In this document: in pieces, positions 39,634 to 50,075 of the stretch
Layout of the letters: each line of letters opens with the position of its first letter
Position numbering within the stretch: the first letter of the stretch is position 1
Source: Hormiphora californensis
Lineage: Eukaryota; Ctenophora; Tentaculata; Cydippida; Pleurobrachiidae
Assembly (NCBI GenBank): GCA_020137815.1
Contig: CM035356.1
Location: forward strand, 2,126,406-2,190,405
DNA: 64,000 bases
Direction of reading: 5' to 3'
Made by a program: the position numbers and the translations under genes
The notes under the pieces: generated by a model
Database searches by the model: none
The model's input: only the letters and a program-made list of their open reading frames with translations
Told to the model about the DNA's origin: nothing

Positions 39634-40112
39634 CAAATTTTCAGGGGTCTAGCTCAAAAACTGTAGGAGGAGTAGGGAGAAAACAATTATCGGACTAACA
39701 TTTTGGAAATTATTATATGGATTTCCGCTGGTCAGCGGGAATATTTTATGTAATTATGAATCAGAATAAGTTGTGTTAACGGGTCGGTGTTGACCCCTCT
39801 CGCTCACTTTACTGGACGTGATGGGGAACACGGCTTGGTTGTGCGGATGCTGTAAGGCTAATTACTAATACTTTGGCAGTGCGGAGGGCTTTTTTTCCTA
39901 AAAAAGCACTTCAACCCGCTTCAACTTTTAAAAAGTTTCTTTTGTAATTTTTTAAAAGTTATACGAAATTAAAATGCGCGGCGCTATTTTTTAAACTTTA
40001 CGCTGCAATTCCAGAATCGCGTGCGCGGCGAAAATTTAATTTTGCCAGCTGGAGCTAAAAAAGAGAACGAAAACGGCCGGCGTAAAATCTGGGTGTTTAT
40101 ACTCCATTTTTT

Positions 40113-40425
40113 TTTCAACTGTTCACCCCCCAAAGTCGTGCGCGGAATTGTTTTGCGCGTTTATCACATGTTAACGTGTAGCGCGCGCAGCGTAAATTAA
40201 AATATCGCACGCACACGAGTTGGAGGGTGAACAGTTGAATAAAAATGGACTTTAAAGTCGGATTTTTTGAAGTTGTCACCCCCCTTCTCGTGCGCGGAAT
40301 GTTTTTGCGCGTCACATCACATGTTAACGTGTGGTGTGCGCGTCAAAATTGATAAATTTCATAAATTTCACATGCGCGGTCATTTGGGGGTGACAACTTC
40401 AAAAAATCCGACTTTACTGTTTTGT
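40113..40425. mobile_element. Two related foldback MITEs in tandem
   Basis: Unit 1 (about 40105-40247) has arms CAACTGTTCACCC/GGGTGAACAGTTG. Unit 2 (about 40252-40425) has arms AAAGTCGGATTTTTTGAAGT/ACTTCAAAAAATCCGACTTT. Both share an interior (GTGCGCGGAAT, TTTTGCGCGT, CACATGTTAACGTGT), so they are relatives with different termini. Confidence 0.8.
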
Positions 40426-40440
40426 GAGTGCTGACAAAAG

Positions 40441-40525
40441 GTCTTTAGGGTTAGGGCTAAAGACTTTAGCCTAAAGTAGGGTTAGGGTTGGGGTTTGGGA
40501 CTTTGGGTTGGGGTTAGGCCTTTAC
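40441..40525. repeat. Degenerate telomere-like TTAGGG repeats
   Basis: Several TTAGGG and GGTTAGGGTTGGGGTTTGGG variants are mixed with an inverted CTAAAGACTTTAG. Short and interrupted, so at most an interstitial relic. Confidence 0.5.
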
Positions 40526-40539
40526 ATTTTCTACCAGAT

Positions 40540-42390
40540 AAGCTTTGAATTAGCCAAAACTGTTGAGTGGTTTGGCGGTTAGAGCCATTCATAAACATTC
40601 ATAAACATTCATAAATAAATTAAGCATTGTACACAAAGTTTCAGCTCAAAAAGAGCTAACACTCAGACACCAAAAGGAGTCGGGTTTTAATGGGCAGCCA
40701 AACAACATAGAAAAGCAAAACACCCCTGAATGATTTACTCTCTGAAAAAACTCGGATCGTTTCTCCAATCCAACAGGGAGTTACTGTGCTGAACACTATA
40801 CCCACGAACCGGTGGCAGGTCAGGGATGGTGGACAGATATTTACCGAGCGACTGCTTTAGCTCGAGTAGGGAAGCTGAAGATCTCACTACCCGAGGCACT
40901 GCATTCCACAACTGAGCTCCTTTTACGCCGAATGATGAGTCATAGGGGCTAGAGATGGATTTTTGGGCCAAGTAGTTATACCGAGGGATTACCGCTCTGG
41001 TGCCAAGGCGTGGGTGCTCTGTAAACAAGAGACTCGTACTGTTTGGTACTACCTTATGCAAGACCTTCCAGACGTGGATAATTATATATCGTTCTCGGCG
41101 CCGTTGAAGGGACAGGATTTTGAGGTGATGGAGTCTGTCCCAGTAATTCATGCCCGAACAGCTCGCGATCCTGCGGGTGAATTGTCTCTGTGCCTCCTCA
41201 ACCAGGGCAATGTCTGATTTTTGACAGGGTTCCATAGGGGACAACAGTATTCAACCTGGGGTCTGACGATGGATTTGAGTAGGGTTAGCATGGTGTCATC
41301 CGATCTATCCCGAAACACACTAAGTGCCCAGCCACTCATCCGACGAGCCTTTGTCGTGATGCTGCCGATATGCTCCGACCATGCACAGTTTGTTGAAACA
41401 AGGACTCCTAGGTCTTTGACAGATTCGCTAGGGGATATCATTTCACCTCCAGGCCCACTGTAGGAGTAGTTTTCATTGGAGAATGGCAGCTCTCTTAACA
41501 GTTGGGTGGAGCGAAGAGTATAGTTCATAACTTCAAATTTGTCCTGGTGTAGGGACATGTTGTTATCTGTCGCCCAACGTGCAAACACAGCTAGACTTTT
41601 CTGGAGATCCTCTCTATCATCCAATGACTTGATTGCCTTCCACAGCTTGGAATCGTCTGCGAAGGTGAGGACTGTGCCAGAAAGAAGTGTCTCTATGTCT
41701 ATCATATAGACTAAAAACAACAAGGGACCAATAACTGTACCCTGTGGGACACCACTGATGACCAATTCCTCCCGAGACTGAGCACCATCTACCATCACTG
41801 TTTGTACTCTTTCTGAAAGGAAGTTGTAGATCCAACGGTGTAGCTGTCCCCGAATACCGTATTTTTCCAATTTTGCCATCAAGACCTTGACATCGACTTT
41901 GTCAAAAGCCTTCTCCATGTCTAAATACACAACATCCACTTCGTGTCCGTTATTCAGTTCTCTCATGACATTATCGTAGTGGTTTAAGAGTTGAGTCAAG
42001 CAGCTTCTGTTCCTCCGGAAACCATGCTGGCCATCGTTGAAGAGCCCATTTCCCTCCAGATGATCGACAACTTTGTTTCTTACAACTCTCTCAAATGTTT
42101 TAATCATGTGGGAGGTGAGTGCGACAGGCCGATAATTTTTAGCCTCCATTTTGGATCCTTTCTTAAACACGGGTGTTATATATTGGCGTTATATGTATAT
42201 TGGCCATATACACGAAACTTCCAGATCGTAACGGCGCCAAACAAAAATCGGCCAGCGTTAAAATCTGGGTGTTTGGTGAGTGCTGACTAACGATATTTAC
42301 AGGTGTGCGCTGTCAAAAAGTTGATTCACTAAAATGGCTCTAACCGTCGAACCACTCAACCGTTTTGGCTAATTCAAATACAGGCTGCAT
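40540..42390. mobile_element. Older inverted-repeat element split by the LINE
   Basis: TTGAATTAGCCAAAACTGTT then GAGTGGTTTGGCGGTTAGAG at 40545-40585 is mirrored at 42333-42382. GTGAGTGCTGAC lies on both outer/inner sides. The LINE occupies the space between, suggesting insertion into an existing foldback element. Confidence 0.6.
40735..42170 (-). pseudogene. 5'-truncated LINE reverse transcriptase (CR1/Jockey-like)
   Basis: The minus strand encodes the fingers-palm motifs of a non-LTR reverse transcriptase: NYRPVALTSHMIKTFERVV, GFRRNRSC, VVYLDMEKAFDKVD, SGVPQGTVIGPLLFLVY and LTFADDSKLW (catalytic FADD). The thumb and C-terminal region continue in another frame (IALVEEAQRQFTRRIA ... NDPSFFRE), so there is a one-base frameshift near 41218 at a five-A run. 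The endonuclease and N-terminus are missing from about 42170, a usual 5' truncation. Clade is judged by motif look only. Confidence 0.85.
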
Positions 42391-43575
42391 GTAAACAGGC
42401 CACCAAAAACCCAAATCGTAACGGCGCCCACAAAAATCGTGTCATCTCCTAGTTTTGAGTATTTAACCTTTAACTCTTCACCCCACCCCCCGAAGTTGGG
42501 TTGGGGCTACCCATAAAATGTCATAGGTCATAATTCATATGTTTAATTGATGCGTTTACGCCTGGAGCGCGGAATAGCGACCCGTTACAGTTGTTCAAAG
42601 GCCTCGTTAGATAAATATTATAGAGAACAGCAACCGGTAACAGGTCACTCCTCAATATCACATGGGATACTGAGGATTCTCTCATGCTGGGTGTTTCACT
42701 GTATCACGCATGATGATAATGCATTATTTTGCTGACTCTCCTACTACCGGTCGCTGTCCTCTCATGACTCATGCTACACGGTGTCACGTGTCACAGGGTG
42801 GGCGGACAGTTTAAAAATAGAATTACCTTGTGAACAAGTGCTGTCTGGGGACTGGGGTGCTGATTATTTCAAAACCGTTGGAAGGTTATATTTTATATTA
42901 CTCCCTTTTTTTCTTTGGCCCTATCTCACTCCGATGTGATAGTACCCACCTGTTATCTTCTAAAAGAGGTTAAGAGAGTAACCAAACTCCGATAGATTAC
43001 CTGACTTATACTACTTATACACATATTGCTATCCCATAATCCTAAGCCTAAAGAGCAGATTCTTGGGGACATAATTATACAACTATGAAACCCGATAGCT
43101 GACTTATCAGTCGTTTGAACATTTTGCGCGCACATGATATCTGCTAGCTGGGGGATTTAACACCCTGCTCGCGTTTTAACAGTCCAGTTCCCTTTTTCTC
43201 GCGTTTCTCTTGATTTGAATAACAGGCGTGTAAAATTCCAAGTAATAAAAATGTGTGTAAACACACAGTTCCGTCAACAAGAGAGAGGGGAAACATGTCT
43301 GCAACACTTTTCAATGTTATCTCTCTCATAAAAAGTCAAAAGAATCGCATTCCTATCTTTCTCTCTCTCATTCCCTCTTTTACTGTTCAATATCTCTCAC
43401 TGTGTGTATTGGCCCCAATCTTGCTCTCTCTTACTCAAATATGTTAGGAACAGTTGCAACTAGGTGCCAGTTAGTCTACACACAGTTTGGGGACGTCTGT
43501 TGACTATTTTCCAGTACTCCTTGTGTGTTTTACCTTGTGTTGTGTCTCTTATTTGTGTGTAATTACTATCGGGTT

Positions 43576-43777
43576 TCATAAACTATGAACGTTTGTTAGC
43601 CTATCGCGTTATAGGTTTAAATCTCCTCCCCCTCACCCTCGGCTGCCGCCTCGGGATTTAAACCAGTTTAATCGCCCTGCCGGGCGATTAAACTCCAGTT
43701 GGCTGTCCCCAGCTCGCGCTGGGAACAGCCAACTTCATAACGCGCCAGTCTACAAACGTTCATAGTTCATATGACTT
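43576..43777. mobile_element. TIR-bounded cluster of three consecutive hairpins
   Basis: TCATAAACTATGAACGTTTG at 43576 is mirrored by CAAACGTTCATAGTTCATAT ending near 43772. Inside stand three adjacent stem-loops: 43614-43664 (GGTTTAAATC/GATTTAAACC), 43665-43694 (AGTTTAATCGCCC/GGGCGATTAAACT) and 43697-43734 (AGTTGGCTGTCCC/GGGAACAGCCAACT). It lies about 90 bases before the Jupiter-family start codon. Confidence 0.75.
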
Positions 43778-43858
43778 ATATTGTGATTTTTATGTTTTTA
43801 TCGTTTTGGAACTTCCAATAATAACTTTATAACTGATTAATAGCTAAACTACAACATT

Positions 43859-46800
43859 ATGACTTCCGAACAAAGATTCCAGGGATACAACCTCAACAGA
43901 AACAGCTCCAAGTAAGTAGCAGCACGTCCACTTTGCTAGTACAGTCGAACCCCGATTTAGTGGCACCCCGATTTAGTGGCAGGATTTTTTTCCACCGGAG
44001 ATGCCACTAAATCGGAGTCCGACTGTAATACACACTGTTAAGTGTGACTAAACACCAACTATGAATTGACACATTGTGTTCCAAACATGATTCAGAGCGC
44101 AGTCAAAAACTCTATTTGTTTGTATTTTCACTGCACATTTATGGTATATATATATTTGTTGTCCGTTATGAGTGTCCCTATATATCTACGCCACAGTATA
44201 CCCGGATCCCTCCTTCCCAATTTCCAGGAACGGTGTTTTCACCCCACACAACTTCTCCACCACCTTGAGCATGATCTGGGCGGTAATGCTGTCCATGGCC
44301 ATGGGGAGGATCTTCCCCGCACCGTATTCATCATACATCTTCGGGCTCTTCATAAACTCATCCACCCTCGCACTATTATCCGTCACATGTTGCACCACAG
44401 TTGGAGCTAGTGCACTGATAAACTCGTCAGAACACAACACCTTATCGGCTGAATTTGCAACTTCGTCCAGTCCTTCGTAGCTTGTCAAGAACTCATCCTG
44501 TATCCTGCCCAATTCAGTATCCTGAAAGGGCTTCACGATCTCCTCTGAATCAATGCAAAACTTACGGTTTAGGAAGTCGTATGATGTGTAGCAGAGGTCG
44601 AGATTGCACTGGGCAGTCTCTATTGCCGGAGGGAAGATGGCCCGATTGTGTGTGTTGACATACCCCACAAAATAGGTATCAGGAGTGATTGCGTACTCGG
44701 TGTGTTTGAAGTAGGCAACAGCCGCTCCAGAATTGTGAATTTTCTCCAGCGTAGCATCAAAATAACCCCACATCTCATTGTTCTGGAGGCCCCCTTCTTC
44801 GTAGACAGGCCTCATGAAGGTGTCTGTTCTGGGATCGAAGTTTCCATCATGTTCATACACATACCCACCGTTCTCCCACAGATTATCCATGATCCGTTCC
44901 GCAACAAATGTCACCTTTTGCTTCTCCTTCTTCTTCTTCCTTTTCTTCTTTGCTCCCTCCACATCGGAAAACAGGATCAGGATAAGCAGAAGTACGACCA
45001 AGTATCGCTTCATATCGCCCGGGTGATATAACAACTAACAGTGTGATAGAGTACTGCAGAAACGAAACAAATTTGAAGTGTTTCTAATTGAGAGTGGATG
45101 AGAGGGCGAGGGGAGGGGATTTTATCGTGCATTAGGTGGCATCATGTACGTAAATCTGATGGGCAAATGCAAACAAATGATGCGAAAGTGCCCCGGATCT
45201 TGTGTTGATAATTGTAGGGGTAGGTCAGATATATAAGATATAACAATGGTTCTCTGACGCACGTAGTAAGTACTAAGTTCTGTATATTGAGATCTACATG
45301 TAAAAACCAAAATGAGCTGGTGGCATCATTGTAGGTCTGATAAGTTGATTGAGGGGCTCCGGGCCATGAGGTACAGGTTAGGGGTTCGTATGCAATTCTA
45401 TATCTCCGCTGAATAGCAAATGTTGGGAGAGAAAGATAGAGAGGCTCATTTGGGGACTAATTCGGGGCACTAATTCCATCACTAATTAGCACACAAATTC
45501 TTGTCGTCATCATTTTATTTCGTTGAGATCAAGATGGCTGACTCAGTATATTTCAAACGAACAACCTTACACGACCTTTGTTTAATTAGGGACAGTAAAT
45601 GTACAAGAACAAAGGATTGAGAAAGCAACCAAATGCCATCCCAAATGTTCCTTATTCCCAGAATCCCCCCCCCCCCCCCCCCCCCCCCGAAACGATGACA
45701 GCTAAATATCGCTGGATTGTAACTGATCAGTTATTAGAGTTGTGCCCTGGGAGAGTGTGAAATAAAGGGAGAGGCATAGGAAAACAGAAGAAGTTTATCA
45801 TTTCGTTTGGTCCTGTCTTTCCTGTAACTCGTACATCCTGCTGGGTTAAAATGTTTTGTTTTTTTTTTCAAGTTGTTTTTCTCAAGTATAAAGTGTTCCA
45901 TTGCAGTTATGTGTCATTTCAGTTTCAAGACTTGCACACCACGGTGTAGTAAATATTAAATCACTAGTAACTAGTGTCTAGTGGTGTCCACAGCTATAGT
46001 GGTTAATTTCTTAGATTTTAGGCATTTATTGCAGTTGTCTTGTCCCCAGTGTCCCGATCTCTGGAATATGAAGGAAAGATAAATGCAAAAATTCTGCAGC
46101 AAAACAAAATCCTTGCAGCAAAATGAAAAAATATTGGGGACTGCAGCAGCTGCTGCTGCAGCAGCAGAAGATATTTCCCATACTTACACACAGAGATACA
46201 GCAGTGCTGCAGTGTTAACAGTGTGTAACACAGAGATAGAATATGTTGGGGCATGCCCCAGTTGTGCGTAATGCACCGACAACAGTCGAGTAAGGGGGAG
46301 GGGGAAAGAAAAGAGAGATTCATACTTTAACAAAGATCTCTTTTTTCCCCATAGCTTTACAAAGGGGTGAGATCGTTATAGTCACTGTTGCAGTACCTGA
46401 GTGGAATTTTCTCGGAATTTTCCATCTCTGCAGTCGCTGCAGCACTGCAGCAGGGAAGGGGAAGAAAAGAGAGATTCATACTTTAACATAGCTCTCTTTT
46501 TTCCCCATAGCTTTACAAAGGGGTGAGATCGTTATAGTCACTGTTGCAGTTCCTGAGTGGAATATTCCAAGACATTTCCACTGCTGCAGCAGCACTGCAG
46601 CAGGCACTGAAGAGATGGAATATTCCAAGGAATTTCCACTACTGCAACGCACTGCAGCAGGCACTGCAAAGATGGAATATTCCAAGGAATATTCCAACCT
46701 TATAGGGACTGCAGTAGGGAAATATTCCAATGTTAGGGGTACTGGGACTGCCGGGGTATTTTAGGACGGCAAAATCCCTATCCATGACTGCAGCAAATAG

Positions 46801-47193
46801 TAAAATTCCTGCAGCAAAACGAGCTCCCAAAATGAAAATTCCAGGCGTGAAAAAAAAATCGGGACACCGGGGTCTTGTCATTTTACTTTATCCGTTACAC
46901 ACACACACACGCTTGACGTCTCCTGTCACCACCATTACTCCAGCTCTAGTACCTGCAGCGTGTGTTGAAATCTCGACATGAGGTGGGTACAAACATCAAG
47001 CACATTGTTTAACATCATGTTATGTCTTCATGTTATGTCTTGTAATTTTCTGACATGCCCCCGTCACTCGTCAGAACCAGTAATATTACTCCATGTAATC
47101 TTTCTATTATTTTACATTTTCTCTCAAGCCCTTTCTTTCTCTACATAATATTACTACTAACGTTTATGTATAGCGCTTATTCAGTGTAGCAAG

Positions 47194-47262
<69 letters not shown>

Positions 47263-48522
47263 TCTCTCTCTCTCTCGTTCTCACTATCCCTAGCTCTCCC
47301 TCTTTCAGCTCATTTGCAAATACATTTTCGTCTGTATGTCTGACCACAAACACTATCACGTGCAGACAGAAGACTCTCCCTTTTCCCAGCTCCCCTCCAT
47401 AATCAGAGGAGAGATCTGATAGCAGAATCATAATTTTGAAAAGTGATCGTGTTCATTATCCGATATAATAAAGTTAACTGACACAAAAAGGAAAGTATTA
47501 CAGAGTGTTGATGAGAGAGAAGTGTAACTTCTTTGTGATTCTTCTGGACAAGTTTATTTGCATAATGTTACAGCATTTGTCTGTCTGTTCGTGTGGTAGC
47601 CACATGAGAGATGGAAAGTGTGTAGAAGGGAAACAAAGAGATTAGAGTAGTAAGAGAAAGGGATTAGAAAAAAAGGGAGAGGAGATGGAGAGAAAGAAAG
47701 AGAAAGTTAAAAACTATGGGAAATGGACCGCACATTCATGCTCACTACTCAGCAGTAATAATATTCAACCTAGCCCAGGTCTTCACTAACCCGTCTCTGT
47801 TTTCCAATACTCTTTTAATTCCATATAATCTTTAACTTTGGGCTAAGTGCCAATAGACTTCACCAGTTAATGCACTCGTCCATTAAATCACTTCTCTATC
47901 CCTCCATTCCCCTGCTACCTGAGAATCGTGTTCTGATCTGATGTTCTGACCTCAGTGTGCCACTTTGTGTGCCACCTTTGTCCCACTCTCCGACCGACAG
48001 TAACGCGCGACCGACATTCTCCTATCCGTTCCCCGCTTGTTAGACTCTTAACGCGCGCTAATCTGCCGCTCTTTTTCAGAGTCATGGCTCCGCCCGGTGG
48101 CAAGACCTCAATCAGCTTTGGAGGATATGAGGAACCAGCACCCCCCAAGAGACAACAGGCCCCCGCTGCAGCGGCTGCTCCTTCTTCCCCTGCTAAGGCT
48201 GCCATGGCCGCTCCCGGAGGATCCCCTATTGCTGCCGGAGCTCGAGTTGTTCAGGTGAGTTACTATGGTTACCTTGGTCATGGTTATGGTGACCGTTATT
48301 TGTGGTTACTATGGCAACTGTGACCGTTAGCTGTATACACCCGAGCAATAACACACTATTCCCTCCTCCCAGGTTGACCGATTTGAGAAGGAACATCAAG
48401 TTTCCAACTGCCAGAAAAGCCGCAACCAATCTAACGTGTTTGGTGCCCCCGAGGACAACAAAAGACCTGTTGTAAAACGACACAACCCACCCGGCGGTGC
48501 CTCATCCATCACTTTCGGATAA
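43859..48522 (+). CDS. JPT1: Jupiter/HN1-family microtubule-associated protein
   Basis: Three exons, 43859-43911, 48080-48254 and 48373-48522, join in phase to 125 residues. The N-terminus MTSEQRFQGYNLNRNSSKV followed by PPGGKTSISFGG matches the vertebrate pattern (FKGVDPNSRNSSRV ... PPGGGSNFSLG). The C-terminal motif SNVFGAPED ... NPPGGASSITFG matches SNIFGTPEE ... NPPGGKSSLVLG. Known members are small, disordered, microtubule-associated or cell-growth-linked proteins; the middle here is Ala/Pro-rich. Splice sites are CCAA|GTAAGT, TTTTTCAG|A, CAG|GTGAGT and CCCAG|GTT. The 4.2-kb first intron holds a MITE and an antisense gene. A poly(A) signal follows at 48832. Orthology is to the family, not to one vertebrate paralogue. 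Confidence 0.85.
43942..44025. mobile_element. 84-bp pogo/Tigger-like MITE
   Basis: CAGTCGAACCCCGATTTAGT at left and CTAAATCGGAGTCCGACTG at right form terminal inverted repeats, with TA on each side. CCCCGATTTAGTGGCA is directly repeated within. It lies in intron 1 of the Jupiter-family gene. Confidence 0.8.
44186..45013 (-). CDS. Unrecognised secreted protein nested antisense in an intron
   Basis: A single uninterrupted frame of 275 residues, wholly inside intron 1 of the plus-strand Jupiter-family gene. The start at 45013 gives a clear signal peptide (MKRYLVVLLLILILFSDVEG) followed at once by a very basic stretch (AKKKRKKKKEKQK). The mature part (about 240 residues) is acidic with five cysteines: two close together (CNLDLC), FCIDSE, LCSDEF and LCGVKT. 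An aromatic segment EHDGNFDPRTDTF precedes them. No transmembrane helix follows the leader. The basic block may be a dibasic processing site, heparin-binding patch or nuclear-type signal. I recognise no family. Lack of introns next to intron-rich genes suggests a retrogene or lineage-specific gene. Confidence 0.75.
   Translation of the reverse strand: MKRYLVVLLLILILFSDVEGAKKKRKKKKEKQKVTFVAERIMDNLWENGGYVYEHDGNFDPRTDTFMRPVYEEGGLQNNEMWGYFDATLEKIHNSGAAVAYFKHTEYAITPDTYFVGYVNTHNRAIFPPAIETAQCNLDLCYTSYDFLNRKFCIDSEEIVKPFQDTELGRIQDEFLTSYEGLDEVANSADKVLCSDEFISALAPTVVQHVTDNSARVDEFMKSPKMYDEYGAGKILPMAMDSITAQIMLKVVEKLCGVKTPFLEIGKEGSGYTVA
45014..48079. other. Remainder of the Jupiter-family intron 1
   Basis: No exon recognised. 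It contains a poly(C) run (45667-45688), the palindrome-rich repeats at 46083-46750, an (AC)n(TC)n tract (about 47195-47275), and A/G-rich sequence at 47620-47710. The presumed promoter of the antisense secreted-protein gene lies at its left end. Confidence 0.5.
46083..46750. repeat. CTGCAG/GGAATATTCC palindrome-rich duplicated region
   Basis: A block of about 105 bases (GAGAGATTCATACTTTAACA, CCCATAGCTTTACAAAGGGG, CACTGTTGCAGT) occurs at about 46300-46405 and 46465-46562. After it, GATGGAATATTCCAAGGAAT and CACTGCAGCAGG units repeat three to four times. CTGCAG and GGAATATTCC are themselves palindromes; (CAG)n-type sequence occurs at 46141-46169. Confidence 0.8.
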
Positions 48523-48831
48523 TTCCAATATCCTCTCTCTCAGATTGAGTGGTAGAGAGATATACGGACATTTTAACTGTGAGCTTCATGGTTACGTCTC
48601 TTTCATCTCTCGGACCCTCATACCAGTATTTTCTGACACTCATAGTAATCTAGCGGTTGTGCAGTCTTTTAGTTTTTCTCTTTTTTTTGAACCCACTGTG
48701 TGTTATTTTGGCTGCCTTTTCTGTACATCTTTTCTCGGGCTATTACTGAGTACTCCCCCTTTTGCCCTTACTGGCACTCTCTCGCAACTCAGAGAGTGGG
48801 GCTCTAGTAAAAAGCATGTGTTGGTGTGAAA

Positions 48832-48837
48832 AATAAA
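48832..48837 (+). terminator. Poly(A) signal of the Jupiter-family gene
   Basis: AATAAA 310 bases after the stop, followed by AT-rich sequence. CWC25 begins 126 bases later. Confidence 0.6.
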
Positions 48838-48962
48838 ATTATTATTAGTTTAACTTTAATAATAAATTGAGTTTTGATTGTGTAATCCAACACCTCTGCC
48901 CCTCAACATACTATTGTCTACTCCAATACTAAACCTACCGTTCACCCCTTTGTAGCCACACT

Positions 48963-50075
48963 ATGACAGAACAACACGGTACTAAATGGATGTACACGGG
49001 GACCAATAAGCCAGATCCGGAGCAATATCTCCTGGGACGGAAGATAGATGATGCAGTGGACCCCACAGCCGACACTAGTGACGCCCTAGATCGGATAGGC
49101 GGTGGGCCAACTAATTTAGAGGACAGAGCAGAGGTGTTCAGGACTATGGATGCGTTCGCCAAGGCCCGAGAAGATCCCATGTTCCAGATTGAGAAACAGA
49201 GGCGAAACGCGGCTACTGATTTTCGAAATAACCCCTTGAAGATGCAGAAAGTGAGGGAACTTCTGCAGAAGGAACTGAAAAAAGATCTGAAGAAGAAGAA
49301 GAAGAAAAAGCGGAAGAGTGAAAGTGAGGAAGATGGAGAAGAGGAGAGGAGGAGGAGTAGGTCACCAAGAGGCAGTCAGCAGGAATCCACCAGAAGAGAT
49401 AGATCGGAGAGAGAGGAACCGAGCGGGAAATCACGGAGATCTCCAGCAAGGAGAGATTCACCAAACAGACGGAGCCCCAGAAGACAGTCTCCCAGGAGAG
49501 ATTCGCCTGGCAGAAGGAGATCAAGAGATCGATCCCCTCCCCGGAGACAAAGGTCTCCAAACCAGAATTCAGTTTCACGATCCGGAAAAGATCGAAGAAG
49601 AAATCGTTCGCCCTCGTCATCACCGCCAAGAAGAAAGAAGAGATCTCCTCACCCAAAAAGAGAAGATCTCCCTCCCCTAACAAGAGAAGGTCTCCCTCCC
49701 CTAAAAAACGGAAATCTCCCTCTCCAGCTCCTTCAAAACCAGCGCCCTACAAATCCTCCATCAAGCCCCGATACCCGGTGCCCCGGGGGAGGAAGCAACA
49801 TCAGTCGGAAGATGACTGCAGAGGAAATGGAAGCTAAGAGGAGGGAAATGATGACAGATGCTAGTTCCAGGGACAATGTGAGGAAGGAGAAGTTTGGGAG
49901 GAAGGTGGACACTGAAGTGAGTGATATGGTGGAGAATGAGGAGGGCAAGGCTGCATTTTTGGAAAAGTTTAAACGGGATAGTTATAGTGGAATTAGTATA
50001 GAGGACAAGATTAAGAGTGGTATTTTTAGTAAACCACGGACAAAAGCTGATCTTAATACCTTTTTAAAGAAGTGA
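48963..50075 (+). CDS. CWC25: Pre-mRNA splicing factor CWC25 homologue, N-terminally short
   Basis: CWC25 joins the spliceosome before the first transesterification. The 370-residue frame has WMYTGTNKPDPEQYLLGRKI, then a KAREDPMFQIEKQRRNA segment and NPLKMQKVRELL, a lysine run, a long RS/SP-rich region (about residues 115-270), and the C-terminal RKMTAEEMEAKRREMM with GISIEDKIKSGIF. All match CWC25 in order. The conserved N-terminal block (CIR_N, with SWHP) that normally occupies the first 60-70 residues is absent. A pyrimidine-rich acceptor (CACCCCTTTGTAG) ends at 48955, eight bases before the ATG. Thus either an upstream exon was missed or the mRNA starts here, perhaps by trans-splicing. 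I found no SWHP-encoding exon between 45 and 48.9 kb. Confidence 0.88.
   Translation: MTEQHGTKWMYTGTNKPDPEQYLLGRKIDDAVDPTADTSDALDRIGGGPTNLEDRAEVFRTMDAFAKAREDPMFQIEKQRRNAATDFRNNPLKMQKVRELLQKELKKDLKKKKKKKRKSESEEDGEEERRRSRSPRGSQQESTRRDRSEREEPSGKSRRSPARRDSPNRRSPRRQSPRRDSPGRRRSRDRSPPRRQRSPNQNSVSRSGKDRRRNRSPSSSPPRRKKRSPHPKREDLPPLTREGLPPLKNGNLPLQLLQNQRPTNPPSSPDTRCPGGGSNISRKMTAEEMEAKRREMMTDASSRDNVRKEKFGRKVDTEVSDMVENEEGKAAFLEKFKRDSYSGISIEDKIKSGIFSKPRTKADLNTFLKK

Noticed and set aside
44066-45031. Plus-strand frames over the secreted-protein gene
   Set aside because: Shorter, overlapping each other and antisense to a much better frame with a signal peptide.
49213-49683. Frames antisense to or shifted within CWC25
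   Set aside because: Shadows of the RS-rich coding sequence.
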